Notes: generated from the letters alone by a model not told the origin. 64,000 bases of DNA from Nocardia miyunensis NBRC 108239 (GCF_001613065.1 NZ_BDBQ01000001.1:372001-436000); one strand, 5' to 3'; numbered from the stretch's first letter, positions 33,435-42,596 are shown. Numbers and translations: made by a program.

Positions 33435-36400
33435 ATGGTCGATGATGATCCGCTGCGGACCCGCCGGGACGTGAGTATGCCCGTCGCGGTGGATTTGGGT
33501 GCGTCCGGGTTCGAGGATGCCGAAGAGATCGGTCGTGGCGGTTTCGGTGTGGTGTATCGGTGCACGCAGGTGGCCTTGGACCGGACGGTGGCGGTGAAGG
33601 TGCTGACCGGGAAGTTGGGCGAGGACGATCAGGCGCGGTTCTTTCGGGAACAACGGGCAATGGGCAGGCTGACCGGGCATCCGAACATCGTGACGGTGTT
33701 GCAGGTGGGTGTCACCGCGAGCGGACGTCCCTATCTGGTGATGCCGTATCACCCGTTGGATTCGTTGGACGCGTGGATTCGTCGGCAGGGTGCGATGCCG
33801 GCCGAGACCGTGTTGTCGGTCGGGGTGAAGATCGCTGGTGCACTCGAGAGCGCACACCGGCTCGGGATCGTGCATCGGGATGTGAAGCCGGGAAACATTC
33901 TGCTCACCGATTACGGCGAGCCGGCGCTGACCGACTTCGGTATCGCGCGCGTCGTCGGCGGATTCGAGACGGCTACGGGCATCCTGACCGCGTCTCCGGC
34001 GTTCACCGCCCCGGAAGTGCTCGGTGGCGACGCCCCGACACCGGCCGCGGATGTCTACGGTCTAGGTGCGACCCTGCTCTGCGCACTGACCGGGCGTGCC
34101 GCGTTCGAACGCCGCAGCGGTGAGCAGGTGGTGGCTCAGTTTTTGCGGACCACCAGCGAGTCGGTGCCAGATCTGCACGAGGTCGGCATCCCCGATGACT
34201 TGTCGGCCGTGGTGGAATCGGCGATGAGCCGGGATCCGCAGAAGCGGCCATCGGCGGTGGAGGTAGGAAAGGCCCTCCGGCAGGTGCAGCGGCACCACGG
34301 ATACCGGGTTGGCGAGATGGCCGTGCACGGCACGGCCGCCGCGGTCCCCGGGCCGCGAGATCACACGCCGCCGATACGGGATCGCACGCCACCACGGACC
34401 GCGGCAGAACGCGGGAGCACCCGTGAGCTGCCGCTGGAGTTGACCAGTTTCGTCGACCGCCGCGCCGAGATGTCGGAGATCAAGAACCTGCTGTCGGTGT
34501 CGCGGTTGGTGACGTTGGCCGGGATCGGTGGCGTCGGCAAGACGAGGCTGGCGTTGCGGGCGGCGTCGAATACTCGACGCGATTTCGCCGATGGGGTGTG
34601 GGTGATCGAGCTCGCCGACGTGCACGATCCGGCGCTGCTGGTCGATGTCGTGGCGGCCGGTATGGGTCTGAGGGATGATTCGGCCCAGCCGATGCTGGAA
34701 GTGTTGCTCGAGTTCCTGCGTTCCCGGGACGTGCTGGTCGTTGTGGACAATGGCGAGCAGGTCGTGGAAGCGTTGGCGAACCTGGTCGAGACATTGTTGT
34801 CGGCTAGTCCTGGCCTGCGGATTCTAGCCACCAGCCGCGAGCCGTTGGGCATCGCCGGGGAAGCGGTGCTGCGGGTGTCGCCGCTGACCGTTCCAGACCC
34901 CGACGGTGAGCCGACACTGCGGGGACTGCCCAAATACGACGCGGTGACGTTGTTCGCCGATCGCGCCGCGGCGGCTGTGCCAGGTTTCCAGGTCACCGAG
35001 AACAACAAGACCGCTGTGGCAGCGATCTGTTCCCGACTGGACGGGTTGCCGCTGGCGATCGAACTTGCCGCGGCTCGGATGCGTACCATGTCGCCCGAAC
35101 AGATCCTGGCACGGCTGACCGACCGGTACGCGCTGCTCACCCGCGCGAGCCGCACCGCGCCGCAGCGACAACAGACGCTACGGTGGTGTATCGACTGGAG
35201 TTACCAGTTGTGCACGCCGGACGAGCAGCGGCTGTGGGCCCGCTTGTCGGTATTCGCCGGCGGCTTCGAACTCGACGCCGCCGAGCAGGTGTGCGGTGCC
35301 GACCCGGCCTCGGAGAGCATGCTGGACGCGTTGTCCTCCCTGATAGACAAGTCGATTGTGATCCGCGAGGAACCGGATGACGCCGTGCGTTTCCGGATGC
35401 TCGAGACCGTGCGCGCCTACGGGCGGGAACAGTTGCAGGAGACCGGAGAGTTCCAGGATCTGTGTCGTCGGCACCTCGACTGGTACCAGCGGCTGGCGCT
35501 GGATGCCGAGGCCGGGTGGATCAGCGACCGCCAGCGCGACTGGCTGGCCCGGCTCGAGCGCGAGCAGCCGAACTTCCGGGAGGCGCTCGAGTTCTCCATG
35601 TCCGACGGGAGCGCGGCCTCGGCCGAGGCCGGGCTGCGCATCGCCACCGCGCTGTGGATGCTCTGGAGCTTCCGCGGTCTGTTCGGAGAGGGTCGACGCT
35701 GGTTCGATCGTGCCCTCGCGCACCCCACCGCGCGTTCGGTTCCCGACCGTATCCGGGCGCTCTATGCCAACACCATCATGGCGGCAGCGCAGCGGGACTT
35801 TCAGTCGGCGGCTGCCTTACTGAAACAAGGGCGCACCCTCGCCGAGCAGGATCGCAGTCCCATGAACGAGGCGCTGCTCGACTACGCCGAGGGCAGCCTG
35901 GCGCTGTTTCGAGACGAACCTGCTCGGGCAGTGTCCTTCTTCGAGCGTGCCGTCGAGGTATTCAGCTCGAACAGGCGAGGACACCTGCACATTGCTGCCT
36001 TGATGTTGCTCGGTTGGGCACACGCGCTGCAGGGCGATGCACGGCGTGCGCTCGAGTATCACGAGCAAGTACTTTCGATCACCGAAGCGTGCGGCGAATC
36101 GCTGTTTCGGTCGAGTGCGCTGTGGGGGCTGGGCATTGCCGTATGGCAGCAAGGCGAGCGGTCCCACGCACAACAGTTGCTGCGGGAATCGTTGCGAGTC
36201 AACCAGCGCATGCGCAGCCCGGTCGTCGCGGCGTTGGATCTCGAGGCGCTGGCCTGGACTGTCGCTGATGGCGATGGCGAGCGCGCGGCCGTGCTGATGG
36301 GTGCCGCGGAAAGTCTGTTGCGGTCCAGCTCTGGTGTTTCGACTTCCTTCCCGGAGCTATCCCACTTCCGCGACGGATGCGAGCACGCGGTGCGTCGTGC

Positions 36401-36719
36401 GCTCGGCGACCGACGATTCGATGCGGCGTTCCAGCGCGGCCGGGTCATGGAGATGAACGCAGCAGCGGCCTACGCGCTCGGAGAGCCGCCAACCGCAGGC
36501 CCACGCAGTGCAGAATTGACATTGACCAAGCGTGAACTGCAGGTCGCAGACCTTGTTGCCCAAGGACTCACCAACAAGCAGATCGCAGCAAAGTTGGTGA
36601 TCTCGCAACGCACCGCCGAAGGCCACGTCGAACATATCCTGGTCAAACTCGGCTTCACCTCCCGCGCGCAGATCGCGGTCTGGATCGTGGACCAGGCCAA
36701 GCACGATCAGCGAACCTGA
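33435..36719 (+). CDS. pknK: PknK-like Ser/Thr kinase - ATPase - LuxR regulator
   Basis: A protein of about 1094 residues with four parts. Residues 24-285 are a Hanks-type kinase (GRGGFGVV at 34-41, Lys55, HRDVKPGN at 147-154, DFG at 167-169). After a Pro/Arg-rich linker comes a MalT/NB-ARC-like ATPase with Walker A GIGGVGKT at 363-370 and DVLVVVDNGEQV as Walker B. Helical TPR-like repeats follow, then a C-terminal LuxR HTH (LTKRELQVADLVAQGLTNKQ, RTAEGHVEHIL). This matches mycobacterial PknK in order and length. ATG 33435 gives VDDDPLRTRRD, like the PknK N-terminus; GTG 33417 is also open. No transmembrane segment was seen. The targets are unknown. Confidence 0.92.
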   Translation: MVDDDPLRTRRDVSMPVAVDLGASGFEDAEEIGRGGFGVVYRCTQVALDRTVAVKVLTGKLGEDDQARFFREQRAMGRLTGHPNIVTVLQVGVTASGRPYLVMPYHPLDSLDAWIRRQGAMPAETVLSVGVKIAGALESAHRLGIVHRDVKPGNILLTDYGEPALTDFGIARVVGGFETATGILTASPAFTAPEVLGGDAPTPAADVYGLGATLLCALTGRAAFERRSGEQVVAQFLRTTSESVPDLHEVGIPDDLSAVVESAMSRDPQKRPSAVEVGKALRQVQRHHGYRVGEMAVHGTAAAVPGPRDHTPPIRDRTPPRTAAERGSTRELPLELTSFVDRRAEMSEIKNLLSVSRLVTLAGIGGVGKTRLALRAASNTRRDFADGVWVIELADVHDPALLVDVVAAGMGLRDDSAQPMLEVLLEFLRSRDVLVVVDNGEQVVEALANLVETLLSASPGLRILATSREPLGIAGEAVLRVSPLTVPDPDGEPTLRGLPKYDAVTLFADRAAAAVPGFQVTENNKTAVAAICSRLDGLPLAIELAAARMRTMSPEQILARLTDRYALLTRASRTAPQRQQTLRWCIDWSYQLCTPDEQRLWARLSVFAGGFELDAAEQVCGADPASESMLDALSSLIDKSIVIREEPDDAVRFRMLETVRAYGREQLQETGEFQDLCRRHLDWYQRLALDAEAGWISDRQRDWLARLEREQPNFREALEFSMSDGSAASAEAGLRIATALWMLWSFRGLFGEGRRWFDRALAHPTARSVPDRIRALYANTIMAAAQRDFQSAAALLKQGRTLAEQDRSPMNEALLDYAEGSLALFRDEPARAVSFFERAVEVFSSNRRGHLHIAALMLLGWAHALQGDARRALEYHEQVLSITEACGESLFRSSALWGLGIAVWQQGERSHAQQLLRESLRVNQRMRSPVVAALDLEALAWTVADGDGERAAVLMGAAESLLRSSSGVSTSFPELSHFRDGCEHAVRRALGDRRFDAAFQRGRVMEMNAAAAYALGEPPTAGPRSAELTLTKRELQVADLVAQGLTNKQIAAKLVISQRTAEGHVEHILVKLGFTSRAQIAVWIVDQAKHDQRT

Positions 36720-36938
36720 AGATCATCGGCCAGAGCATCCACGCCGCGGGTGGTCCGAAGTTGCCGAGACGACTTCTGGGCCGTCGGCGGCGAGAACGAC
36801 CGTGCCGGAACCAGTTTCGAAGACCGCCATTCAGATGAGGCCCGACCGAATTGGATCCGATCCGATGCCGGTTTCGCATATTCGACCAGCACAGCGACTG
36901 TGCGAAATTCCCTGTCGGAGCAGGTGGTCGGAGCGGGC

Positions 36939-38156
36939 TCACAGCTTCAGTTCGGAACCGACGGGAGAACCGGGCGTAAAGGTGACCTGAAGACCGATGA
37001 AGCCGTTCACCACGGCGATCGAAGGATAGGGCTCCGCAGCGGTCACGACATAATCCGGCATCCGGCGCAGCACCTCTTCGAGCACGATCCGGGCTTCCGA
37101 CCGCGCGAAATGTGATCCGAGGCAACGATGGATCCCCAGGCCGAACGCCTGATGCTTATTCGGGAAGCGATCGAGGATCATCTCGTCGGGATCGTCGAAC
37201 ACCTCGGGATCGAAGTTCGCCGACGACCAGGACACGAACACCCGCTCGCCCGCGTCGATCTTCTCACCGCCGACGGTGCACGACCGGGTCGCCGTACGCC
37301 CCAGACCGGCGATCGGCGAGAAGTACCGCAGGAACTCCTCGACCGCCTTCGGGATCGACTCGGGGTCCGTACGCAACAGATCACGCTGTTCCGGATTGCG
37401 GTACAGCCATTCCAGCGCGTTACCGATCAAACTTCCGGTCGTGTCGACACCGCCGAAGATCACGAGCGTGATGATCTCGATCAGCCGTTCATCGGACAGC
37501 GGTTCGCCGTTGATCCGTGCGTGCACCAGATGAGAGAGCAGGTCGTCGGCGGGCTCCGCACGGCGTTGGGCGATAACCTCGTTGACCTGACCGAGAATCG
37601 TCAGGAGATTGGCCAGGGCCGCGTTGTTCTCGTCCGTTCCGGGTGTGGAATGGATGATCGAGTGCGTCACGTCGGAGAACACCCGCCAGCCATCGAGCGG
37701 CAGACCGAGCAGAGCCATGGTGAAGATGGCCGGCACCGGCGAGGCGATGTCGAGAATCACGTCACTGCGGCCGGACTCGATAATCGAGTCGATGCAGTAG
37801 GTGGTGGCCTCCCGGACGAAGGGCTCCCACTTCCTGGCCTCCGCGGGCGAGAAGTAACCGGTGAGGAGCTTGCGGTACTCGAAGAACTCCGGCGGATCCA
37901 TTTCGATCGGAACCTGCCGCATCGGACCCACCGGGATGGTGGCCCCGTTGTGGGAGCCATCGGGCAGTTCGTGATACGAGGAGAAGGTCTCGTCATCGCG
38001 CACGACCTCCGCGACGTCCGCGTACCGGCTGACAACCCAGTACCCGCCATGCGCATCGGTATGCGCGACCGGGCAGCGCTCGCGTAGGTCGGCGTTGATC
38101 CGCCGCCAATCCCTGGCATATTCGGTCGAATGATGATCAAAAGAAACATTGGTCAT
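36939..38156 (-). CDS. Cytochrome P450
   Basis: A 405-residue soluble bacterial P450. The haem loop FGLGIHRCLGSHFAR has the thiolate Cys345; the I-helix reads FGGVDTTG (235-241); the K-helix Glu and Arg are in EEFLRYF. The I-helix acid-Thr pair (Asp238-Thr239) is present, so normal oxygen activation is expected. GGAG lies upstream of ATG 38156. The ferredoxin gene 42 bp upstream is its likely electron donor; no reductase gene is near. CYP family and substrate cannot be read; a terpenoid, steroid or fatty acid is plausible given the neighbours. Confidence 0.95.
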   Translation of the reverse strand: MTNVSFDHHSTEYARDWRRINADLRERCPVAHTDAHGGYWVVSRYADVAEVVRDDETFSSYHELPDGSHNGATIPVGPMRQVPIEMDPPEFFEYRKLLTGYFSPAEARKWEPFVREATTYCIDSIIESGRSDVILDIASPVPAIFTMALLGLPLDGWRVFSDVTHSIIHSTPGTDENNAALANLLTILGQVNEVIAQRRAEPADDLLSHLVHARINGEPLSDERLIEIITLVIFGGVDTTGSLIGNALEWLYRNPEQRDLLRTDPESIPKAVEEFLRYFSPIAGLGRTATRSCTVGGEKIDAGERVFVSWSSANFDPEVFDDPDEMILDRFPNKHQAFGLGIHRCLGSHFARSEARIVLEEVLRRMPDYVVTAAEPYPSIAVVNGFIGLQVTFTPGSPVGSELKL

Positions 38157-38198
38157 GGGGAATCTCCACGTGCTGTGATGAGACGACGCCGGAGCGTG

Positions 38199-38390
38199 TC
38201 AGCGGATGATCTCGACGGCTTGCTCCGGGCAACTCGCGGCGGCCGCCACCGCGGCATCGGCGTGCTCGTCCGGCACGAACTCGTTCGCGGCGATCGCGTA
38301 TCCGCGTTCGTCCAGATCGAACAGATCGGGCGCCGTGGCGGCGCACAATGCGTGCCCATGACAGCGCTGGGGATCGACGTCGACCCGCAC
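38199..38390 (-). CDS. Small ferredoxin, CxxHxxC type
   Basis: A 63-residue ferredoxin. Cys10-x2-His13-x2-Cys16 and Cys54-Pro are the cluster ligands. The usual second cysteine is replaced by His, as in P450-associated actinobacterial ferredoxins, so a 3Fe-4S cluster or a His-ligated 4Fe-4S cluster is expected. It passes electrons to the P450 encoded next. GTG 38390 has AAGGAGGA just upstream. Transcription diverges from the TetR gene at 38521 across a short AT-rich region with an ACTAGGTAA half-site (38481-38489), the likely TetR operator. Confidence 0.92.
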   Translation of the reverse strand: MRVDVDPQRCHGHALCAATAPDLFDLDERGYAIAANEFVPDEHADAAVAAAASCPEQAVEIIR

Positions 38391-38520
38391 AGTTCCTCCT
38401 TCGCGGATGATCCACGCTACTGGCGCAGTGTGATCAGGGTAATACCGACAATTATCGTCCGCAATAGATTCTCCAAACTAACTAGGTAAACCATCGGATC
38501 AGGAGCAGGAGGTGGTATCG

Positions 38521-39180
38521 GTGGCGAAGACGTCACGGCCGAGGGCCGGTCGGCCCAGGGATCCCGACATGGAGGAACGAGTGGTTGCCGCAGCGTTGCA
38601 GGAATACGGCCGTACCGGATGGAGCGGTTTCACGATGGACGCGGTTGCACGCCGCGCCGGCGTCGGCAAGTCCACCCTGTATCTACGCTGGCAATCGAAG
38701 GAAGCGCTGATCCGCTACGCAATCGAGCAACATTCCAAACCGCTCACCTTCACCGACAACGGTTCGCTGCGCAAGGACGCCACGGCGCTGGCCGCCGGCC
38801 TGATGCGCTACTTCCTGTCCCCCGCGGGATGGGCGTCGCTCCGCATCACGATGGACGAAGCCGCGGAACCCACCGGTCTCGACAACGTGCACGCGTACCT
38901 CGTGACGATGCACCGCGATGCCGCGACCGCTCTGTTCCAGCGCGCGATCGAGCGCGGCGAACTCGCTCCGGACGCACCGATCCGGACCATCACCGAGGCG
39001 CTCTACGGCACCGTGCTGATGCACATCCTCGCACTCACCGCGGCCGAACGCGCCACTGCGGCCGAGCATATCGAGGACAACGTGGCCCCGATAGTCGAGC
39101 TGCTGCTCACGACGATCACCGCCACCACACCCGACACCACCCGAGCCCAAGCCAGACGAGCAATATTCGGCAAACTCTAG
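38521..39180 (+). CDS. TetR-family regulator next to P450/ferredoxin
   Basis: A 219-residue regulator. The N-terminal arm is basic (RPRAGRPRDPD). The HTH contains ALQEYGRTGWSGFTMDAVA and AGVGKSTLYLRWQSKEAL, the AcrR/TetR recognition helix with the YLRW variant. A helical ligand domain follows. GTG 38521 lies 8 bp after AGGAGG; an earlier GTG at 38512 overlaps that site. Its divergent position makes it the likely repressor of the ferredoxin-P450 operon. Confidence 0.92.
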   Translation: MAKTSRPRAGRPRDPDMEERVVAAALQEYGRTGWSGFTMDAVARRAGVGKSTLYLRWQSKEALIRYAIEQHSKPLTFTDNGSLRKDATALAAGLMRYFLSPAGWASLRITMDEAAEPTGLDNVHAYLVTMHRDAATALFQRAIERGELAPDAPIRTITEALYGTVLMHILALTAAERATAAEHIEDNVAPIVELLLTTITATTPDTTRAQARRAIFGKL

Positions 39181-39256
39181 GCACGGCTGCGAGCTGCAGA
39201 GCGACGACGTGCGCGACGGTCGACCGGACCCCGAACGGGTAACCACCCACCACTGC

Positions 39257-39292
39257 CTACAACTTGGTAATCTAAGTTATCTATGTGTGGTG
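39257..39292. promoter_or_regulatory. Crotonase promoter/operator, copy 1
   Basis: 30 of 36 bases match 40963-40998. AACTT (39261-39265) and AAGTT (39274-39278) form a dyad around an 8-bp spacer containing TAATCT. In the other copy the arms are AACCT and AGGTT, so both arms changed together and the dyad is kept. Confidence 0.65.
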
Positions 39293-39331
39293 GATACAAC
39301 CACGGGCACTCACGCGGTACGAGGAGAATGA

Positions 39332-40081
39332 ATGAGCGTCACGATCGACCTATCCGAGCATGCTGCCATCGTCACCCTGCGTTGGCCCGAGCGTCGAAAC
39401 GCCCTGGGACCACAGGAAGCCGACGAAGTCGCGGACGCCATCGACACCGCGGCCGGCAGCGGCGCCGCCGCGCTGGTGCTGACCGGAGAACAGGCATTCT
39501 GCGCCGGGGGTGATCTGCCCTCGATCCTGTCGGCGATCGACGGCGCTACCCCCGCGGACGTGGAAAGCATTGTGTACGAGCACTTTCAGAAGCTCGCCCG
39601 GGCCTTGCGCGGATGCCGCATTCCCACGGTCGCCGCGGTGAACGGCGCCGCGATCGGTCTCGGACTCGACCTCGCCCTGTGGTGCGATCGGCGATTCGTG
39701 GCCCGGTCGGCGCGGCTGGGCCAGGGCTGGGCACGGATGGGGCTGATTCCAGGAACAGGCGGTGCCGCACTGCTCGAGCGGCTGGCACCCGGTCTGCTCT
39801 GGAAATTGCTGGGTACCGACGGAGAACTCACCGTCGAAGAAGCCGCCACACACGGCATCGCGGAGGTCGTCGAGGATCCCGTCGGCACGGCGATCGAGTT
39901 CGCGACGGCGCTCTCGCGCGCGGGAACAGCGGCCCTGGCCGGGTACGTCCAGCTCGCCCGAACCGGACTGCCGGACGAGGCGTATCTCCGCGATTGTGCA
40001 CGGCTGCAGTCCCACCGGCTCACCTCGGCCGACTTCGCCCGTCGAGTAGAGCGCTCCGGACTGAGCGCCAAGAAGGCCTGA
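39332..40081 (+). CDS. Enoyl-CoA hydratase/isomerase family protein
   Basis: A 249-residue crotonase with the oxyanion-hole segments AFCAGGDLPS and AVNGAAIGLGLDLAL. At the positions of the two hydratase glutamates it has Asp (GLGLD) and Trp (GQGWARMG), so plain hydration is doubtful; isomerase, hydrolase or decarboxylase chemistry is possible. GAGGAGA precedes the ATG. It is convergent with the next crotonase and shares its promoter element with the third one at 40998. Confidence 0.88.
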   Translation: MSVTIDLSEHAAIVTLRWPERRNALGPQEADEVADAIDTAAGSGAAALVLTGEQAFCAGGDLPSILSAIDGATPADVESIVYEHFQKLARALRGCRIPTVAAVNGAAIGLGLDLALWCDRRFVARSARLGQGWARMGLIPGTGGAALLERLAPGLLWKLLGTDGELTVEEAATHGIAEVVEDPVGTAIEFATALSRAGTAALAGYVQLARTGLPDEAYLRDCARLQSHRLTSADFARRVERSGLSAKKA

Positions 40082-40108
40082 CCGACGCACACGTCCGGGG
40101 CGGAACCC

Positions 40109-40915
40109 TCACCCGCGCGGCGTGCCCCGGTTCTGCGCGCGGCCCCGGTCGATGACCGCGGCGCGGCGATCGGCGACCCTGGACGGATCGAACTCCGTCA
40201 TCCAAGCTCGCGATGTCGCGTCCTCGACGGTCAGGGCGGGATCGACGAGATGCTCCTCGGCGCGCTGGTACGACTCGAGCAGGGTCCGGACGCCGGCCTG
40301 ATCGTTGCCCACCACCGAGACCGCCACCTCCATCGCGGTCGGCAGCAACTGGTCGTGCGAGACCACCTCGGTCACCAAGCCCGCGCGCAGCGCGGTCGTG
40401 GCATCGACGAAGTCTCCCGACAGGCTCATCCGGCGGGCGAAGCCACGCCCCACCGCAGCGGGCAGCCGGGCGGTGAGGCCCCACCCGGGCAGCACCCCGA
40501 CCCTGGCATGGGTGTCGGCGAATCGAGCACGCTCGGAGGCGATGAGAAAGTCGCAGGCGAGGGCCAGTTCCAGGCCCCCGGTGACAGCCGCACCGTTGAC
40601 CGCGCCGATGATCGGCTTCGACAGCGGACGCCACGGATGTCCCACCGGGACCTCCGCATCGGCGATCCGCGCGGCGTTGTCGCCGGTCGCGCCGAGTTCG
40701 CGTAAGTCCAACCCCGCACAGAACGCCGGATCCGTACCGGTCAAGATGATCACATCCACCCGATCGTCGCTGTCCGCGGCGGCCAGTTCACGTCGCAACG
40801 CCTCGATCAGACTGCTGGTCAACGCATTTCGCGCGGCCGGGCGATGCAGGGTGAGAATGCGGACCCCACCGCGCTGTTCGGTGAGCAGGATCGGCTCCGC
40901 TGTCGCTTCGGTCAT
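40109..40915 (-). CDS. Enoyl-CoA hydratase/isomerase family protein
   Basis: A 268-residue crotonase: AFCAGLDLRELG and AVNGAAVTGGLELALACD give the oxyanion hole and one catalytic Glu (GGLE). The second glutamate is replaced by His in FADTHARVGVLPGWG, a wording common in mycobacterial EchA proteins. It probably acts on an enoyl-CoA in beta-oxidation; hydration by a single Glu is conceivable. GAGGAG lies 7 bp before ATG 40915. It diverges from the crotonase at 40998 over about 80 bp, so both may answer to the operator at 40963-40998. Confidence 0.9.
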   Translation of the reverse strand: MTEATAEPILLTEQRGGVRILTLHRPAARNALTSSLIEALRRELAAADSDDRVDVIILTGTDPAFCAGLDLRELGATGDNAARIADAEVPVGHPWRPLSKPIIGAVNGAAVTGGLELALACDFLIASERARFADTHARVGVLPGWGLTARLPAAVGRGFARRMSLSGDFVDATTALRAGLVTEVVSHDQLLPTAMEVAVSVVGNDQAGVRTLLESYQRAEEHLVDPALTVEDATSRAWMTEFDPSRVADRRAAVIDRGRAQNRGTPRG

Positions 40916-40962
40916 GTGCACTCCTCGGTGAGTTCCAGCCGGGTGGACACGAATCAGCCTAC

Positions 40963-40998
40963 CTACAACCTGTTAATCTAGGTTAGATATGTATGGTG
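40963..40998. promoter_or_regulatory. Crotonase promoter/operator, copy 2
   Basis: The counterpart of 39257-39292. AACCT (40967-40971) and AGGTT (40980-40984) flank the same 8-bp spacer with TAATCT. TAGATA (40984-40989) is a second -10 candidate, with the start codons immediately downstream and no ribosome site, so the mRNA may be leaderless. Confidence 0.6.
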
Positions 40999-41822
40999 TG
41001 CGCATGCCCACATCTCCCGAACCGCTGATCGAGGTCGAACAGCCGAGAGACGGCGTCACCGTCCTGCGGCTCAATCGACCCGCCCGACTGAACGCCATGA
41101 CGGTCGAACTGGTGGACGCGCTGCACAGCGAACTCGATCGACTCGCCGCCGACAACCGGTGCCGCGTGGTCGTGCTGACCGGCGCCGGTCGCGGTTTCTG
41201 CGCGGGCCTGGACCTCGGCGGATTCGGTGAGGTTCCCGGTTCGGAGGAACTGGGCCCGGTCCAATCCTCGATGATGGTGCAGACCCGGATCGCCACACTG
41301 GTGCAGAAGATCCGGCGGCTACCCCAGGTGTTCGTGGCGGCGGTCAACGGCGCGGCGGCGGGCGGCGGGCTCGCTCTGGTGAGCGCCTGCGACATCCGAA
41401 TCGCCTCCGACAGTGCGGAATTCGCGGTCTCATTCATCCGCGTTGGCTTCTCCGGTTGCGATATCGGCACCTCGTGGATGCTGCCGCGGCTGGTGGGAGC
41501 GGGCCGGGCTCACGAGCTCATGCTCACCGGACGCCGTTTCGATGCGCAGGAGGCGTTGCGCATCGGTCTGCTCGCCGATGTCGTTCCGGGTGAACAACTA
41601 CTCGAACGAACCGACGCCGCGATCGACGCACTACTCGCCGCGCCGCCGATGTCGCTGGCCTTGACAAAGCGCGGCATGTGGCTCGCGCTGGAGATGCCGT
41701 CACTGGACACCGCGATCGAGATGGAGAACCGGCAGCAGGTGCTCACCACCGCGACCACAGACCAGCCCGAGGCGATGGCAGCGTTCATCGAACGCCGCAC
41801 CCCCATCTACGAAAACCGTTGA
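40998..41822 (+). CDS. Enoyl-CoA hydratase/isomerase family protein
   Basis: A crotonase of about 274 residues. GFCAGLDLGGFG and AVNGAAAGGGLALVSACD form the oxyanion hole. The first catalytic Glu is Ala (GGGLA) and the second is absent (AVSFIRVG), but an Asp lies in GFSGCDIGTSWMLPR, the place used by dienoyl-CoA isomerases and related enzymes. It is therefore more likely an isomerase-type or unusual crotonase than a hydratase. The start is uncertain between ATG 40989, GTG 40998 and ATG 41004; none has a ribosome site. A broken SDR gene follows after 5 bp. Confidence 0.85.
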   Translation: MRMPTSPEPLIEVEQPRDGVTVLRLNRPARLNAMTVELVDALHSELDRLAADNRCRVVVLTGAGRGFCAGLDLGGFGEVPGSEELGPVQSSMMVQTRIATLVQKIRRLPQVFVAAVNGAAAGGGLALVSACDIRIASDSAEFAVSFIRVGFSGCDIGTSWMLPRLVGAGRAHELMLTGRRFDAQEALRIGLLADVVPGEQLLERTDAAIDALLAAPPMSLALTKRGMWLALEMPSLDTAIEMENRQQVLTTATTDQPEAMAAFIERRTPIYENR

Positions 41823-41827
41823 GCGCC

Positions 41828-42596
41828 ATGACAAACGAGAATCCCGTTGCGGTCGTGTCCGGCGCGGGCCGCGGCATCGGTCGCGCGATCGCCGTGCGTC
41901 TTGCCACCGACGGCTTCGACATCGCCGGCACTGGAACCGCGACGAGGCGGCGGCCGAAACAACGACGAAACTGATACAGCAACTGGGTCAACAGGGTCGC
42001 ATGTACCGGGTGGATGCCGCCGACCAGGCCGCGACGGCCGCTTTCGTCGAATCCGTGACAGCAGACTTCGGCCGGGCCGATGCCCTGGTGCACAATGCGG
42101 GCATCGCCAGCGGGGCCGTTTCGTCGCCGATACCGATCCGGCCGAAGTCGTGCGCGTGCTGTCGGTGCACGCACTCGGCGCCTTCTATCTGTGCGCGGGC
42201 CTGACGCCGTTGCTGCGAACGAGCGGACGGGGCGCGGTCGTACTGATATCCAGTGTCGCCACAACCAATCCGAAGGAGGGCGGCGCGCCGTACATGATGG
42301 GCAAGACCGCGCTCGAGGCGCTCGGCCGGACCTTGGAACTCGAAGAACGAACACACGGCATTCGGGTCAACATCGTGGCCCCCGGATTGGTCACCACCCA
42401 GATGGGCGACCGTCTCGCGCATGCCGTGACCGGAGCCGAGAATGCCGCGAGCCTCGATGCCGGAATGCCGTTCGGCCGGGTCACCCGACCGGACGATGTT
42501 GCGGATCTGGTGTCGTTCCTGGTCTCCGAGCGGGCCGCCCAGATCACCGGCCAGCGTATCGAAATCCACGGCGGCAGAGCACAAGTCGCCCCTTGA
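41828..42596 (+). pseudogene. Short-chain dehydrogenase gene with two frameshifts
   Basis: ATG 41828 begins an SDR N-terminus (VAVVSGAGRGIGRAIAVRLA). Near 41931 the frame shifts to WNRDEAAAETTTKLIQQLG and ALVHNAGIASG. Near 42113 it shifts again to RFVADTDPAEVVRVLSVHAL, followed by the intact catalytic part (ISSVATTNPKEGG, YMMGKTAL, VNIVAPGLV) and a normal end with the stop at 42594-42596. All SDR motifs are still recognisable, so decay is recent or these are base-call errors. It was evidently the operon partner of the crotonase at 40998. Confidence 0.88.

Noticed and set aside
39283..39513. Possible leader peptide or small gene starting inside the crotonase promoter element
   Set aside because: The frame runs into the crotonase gene out of register, has no ribosome site, and is not matched at the sister promoter at 40963.
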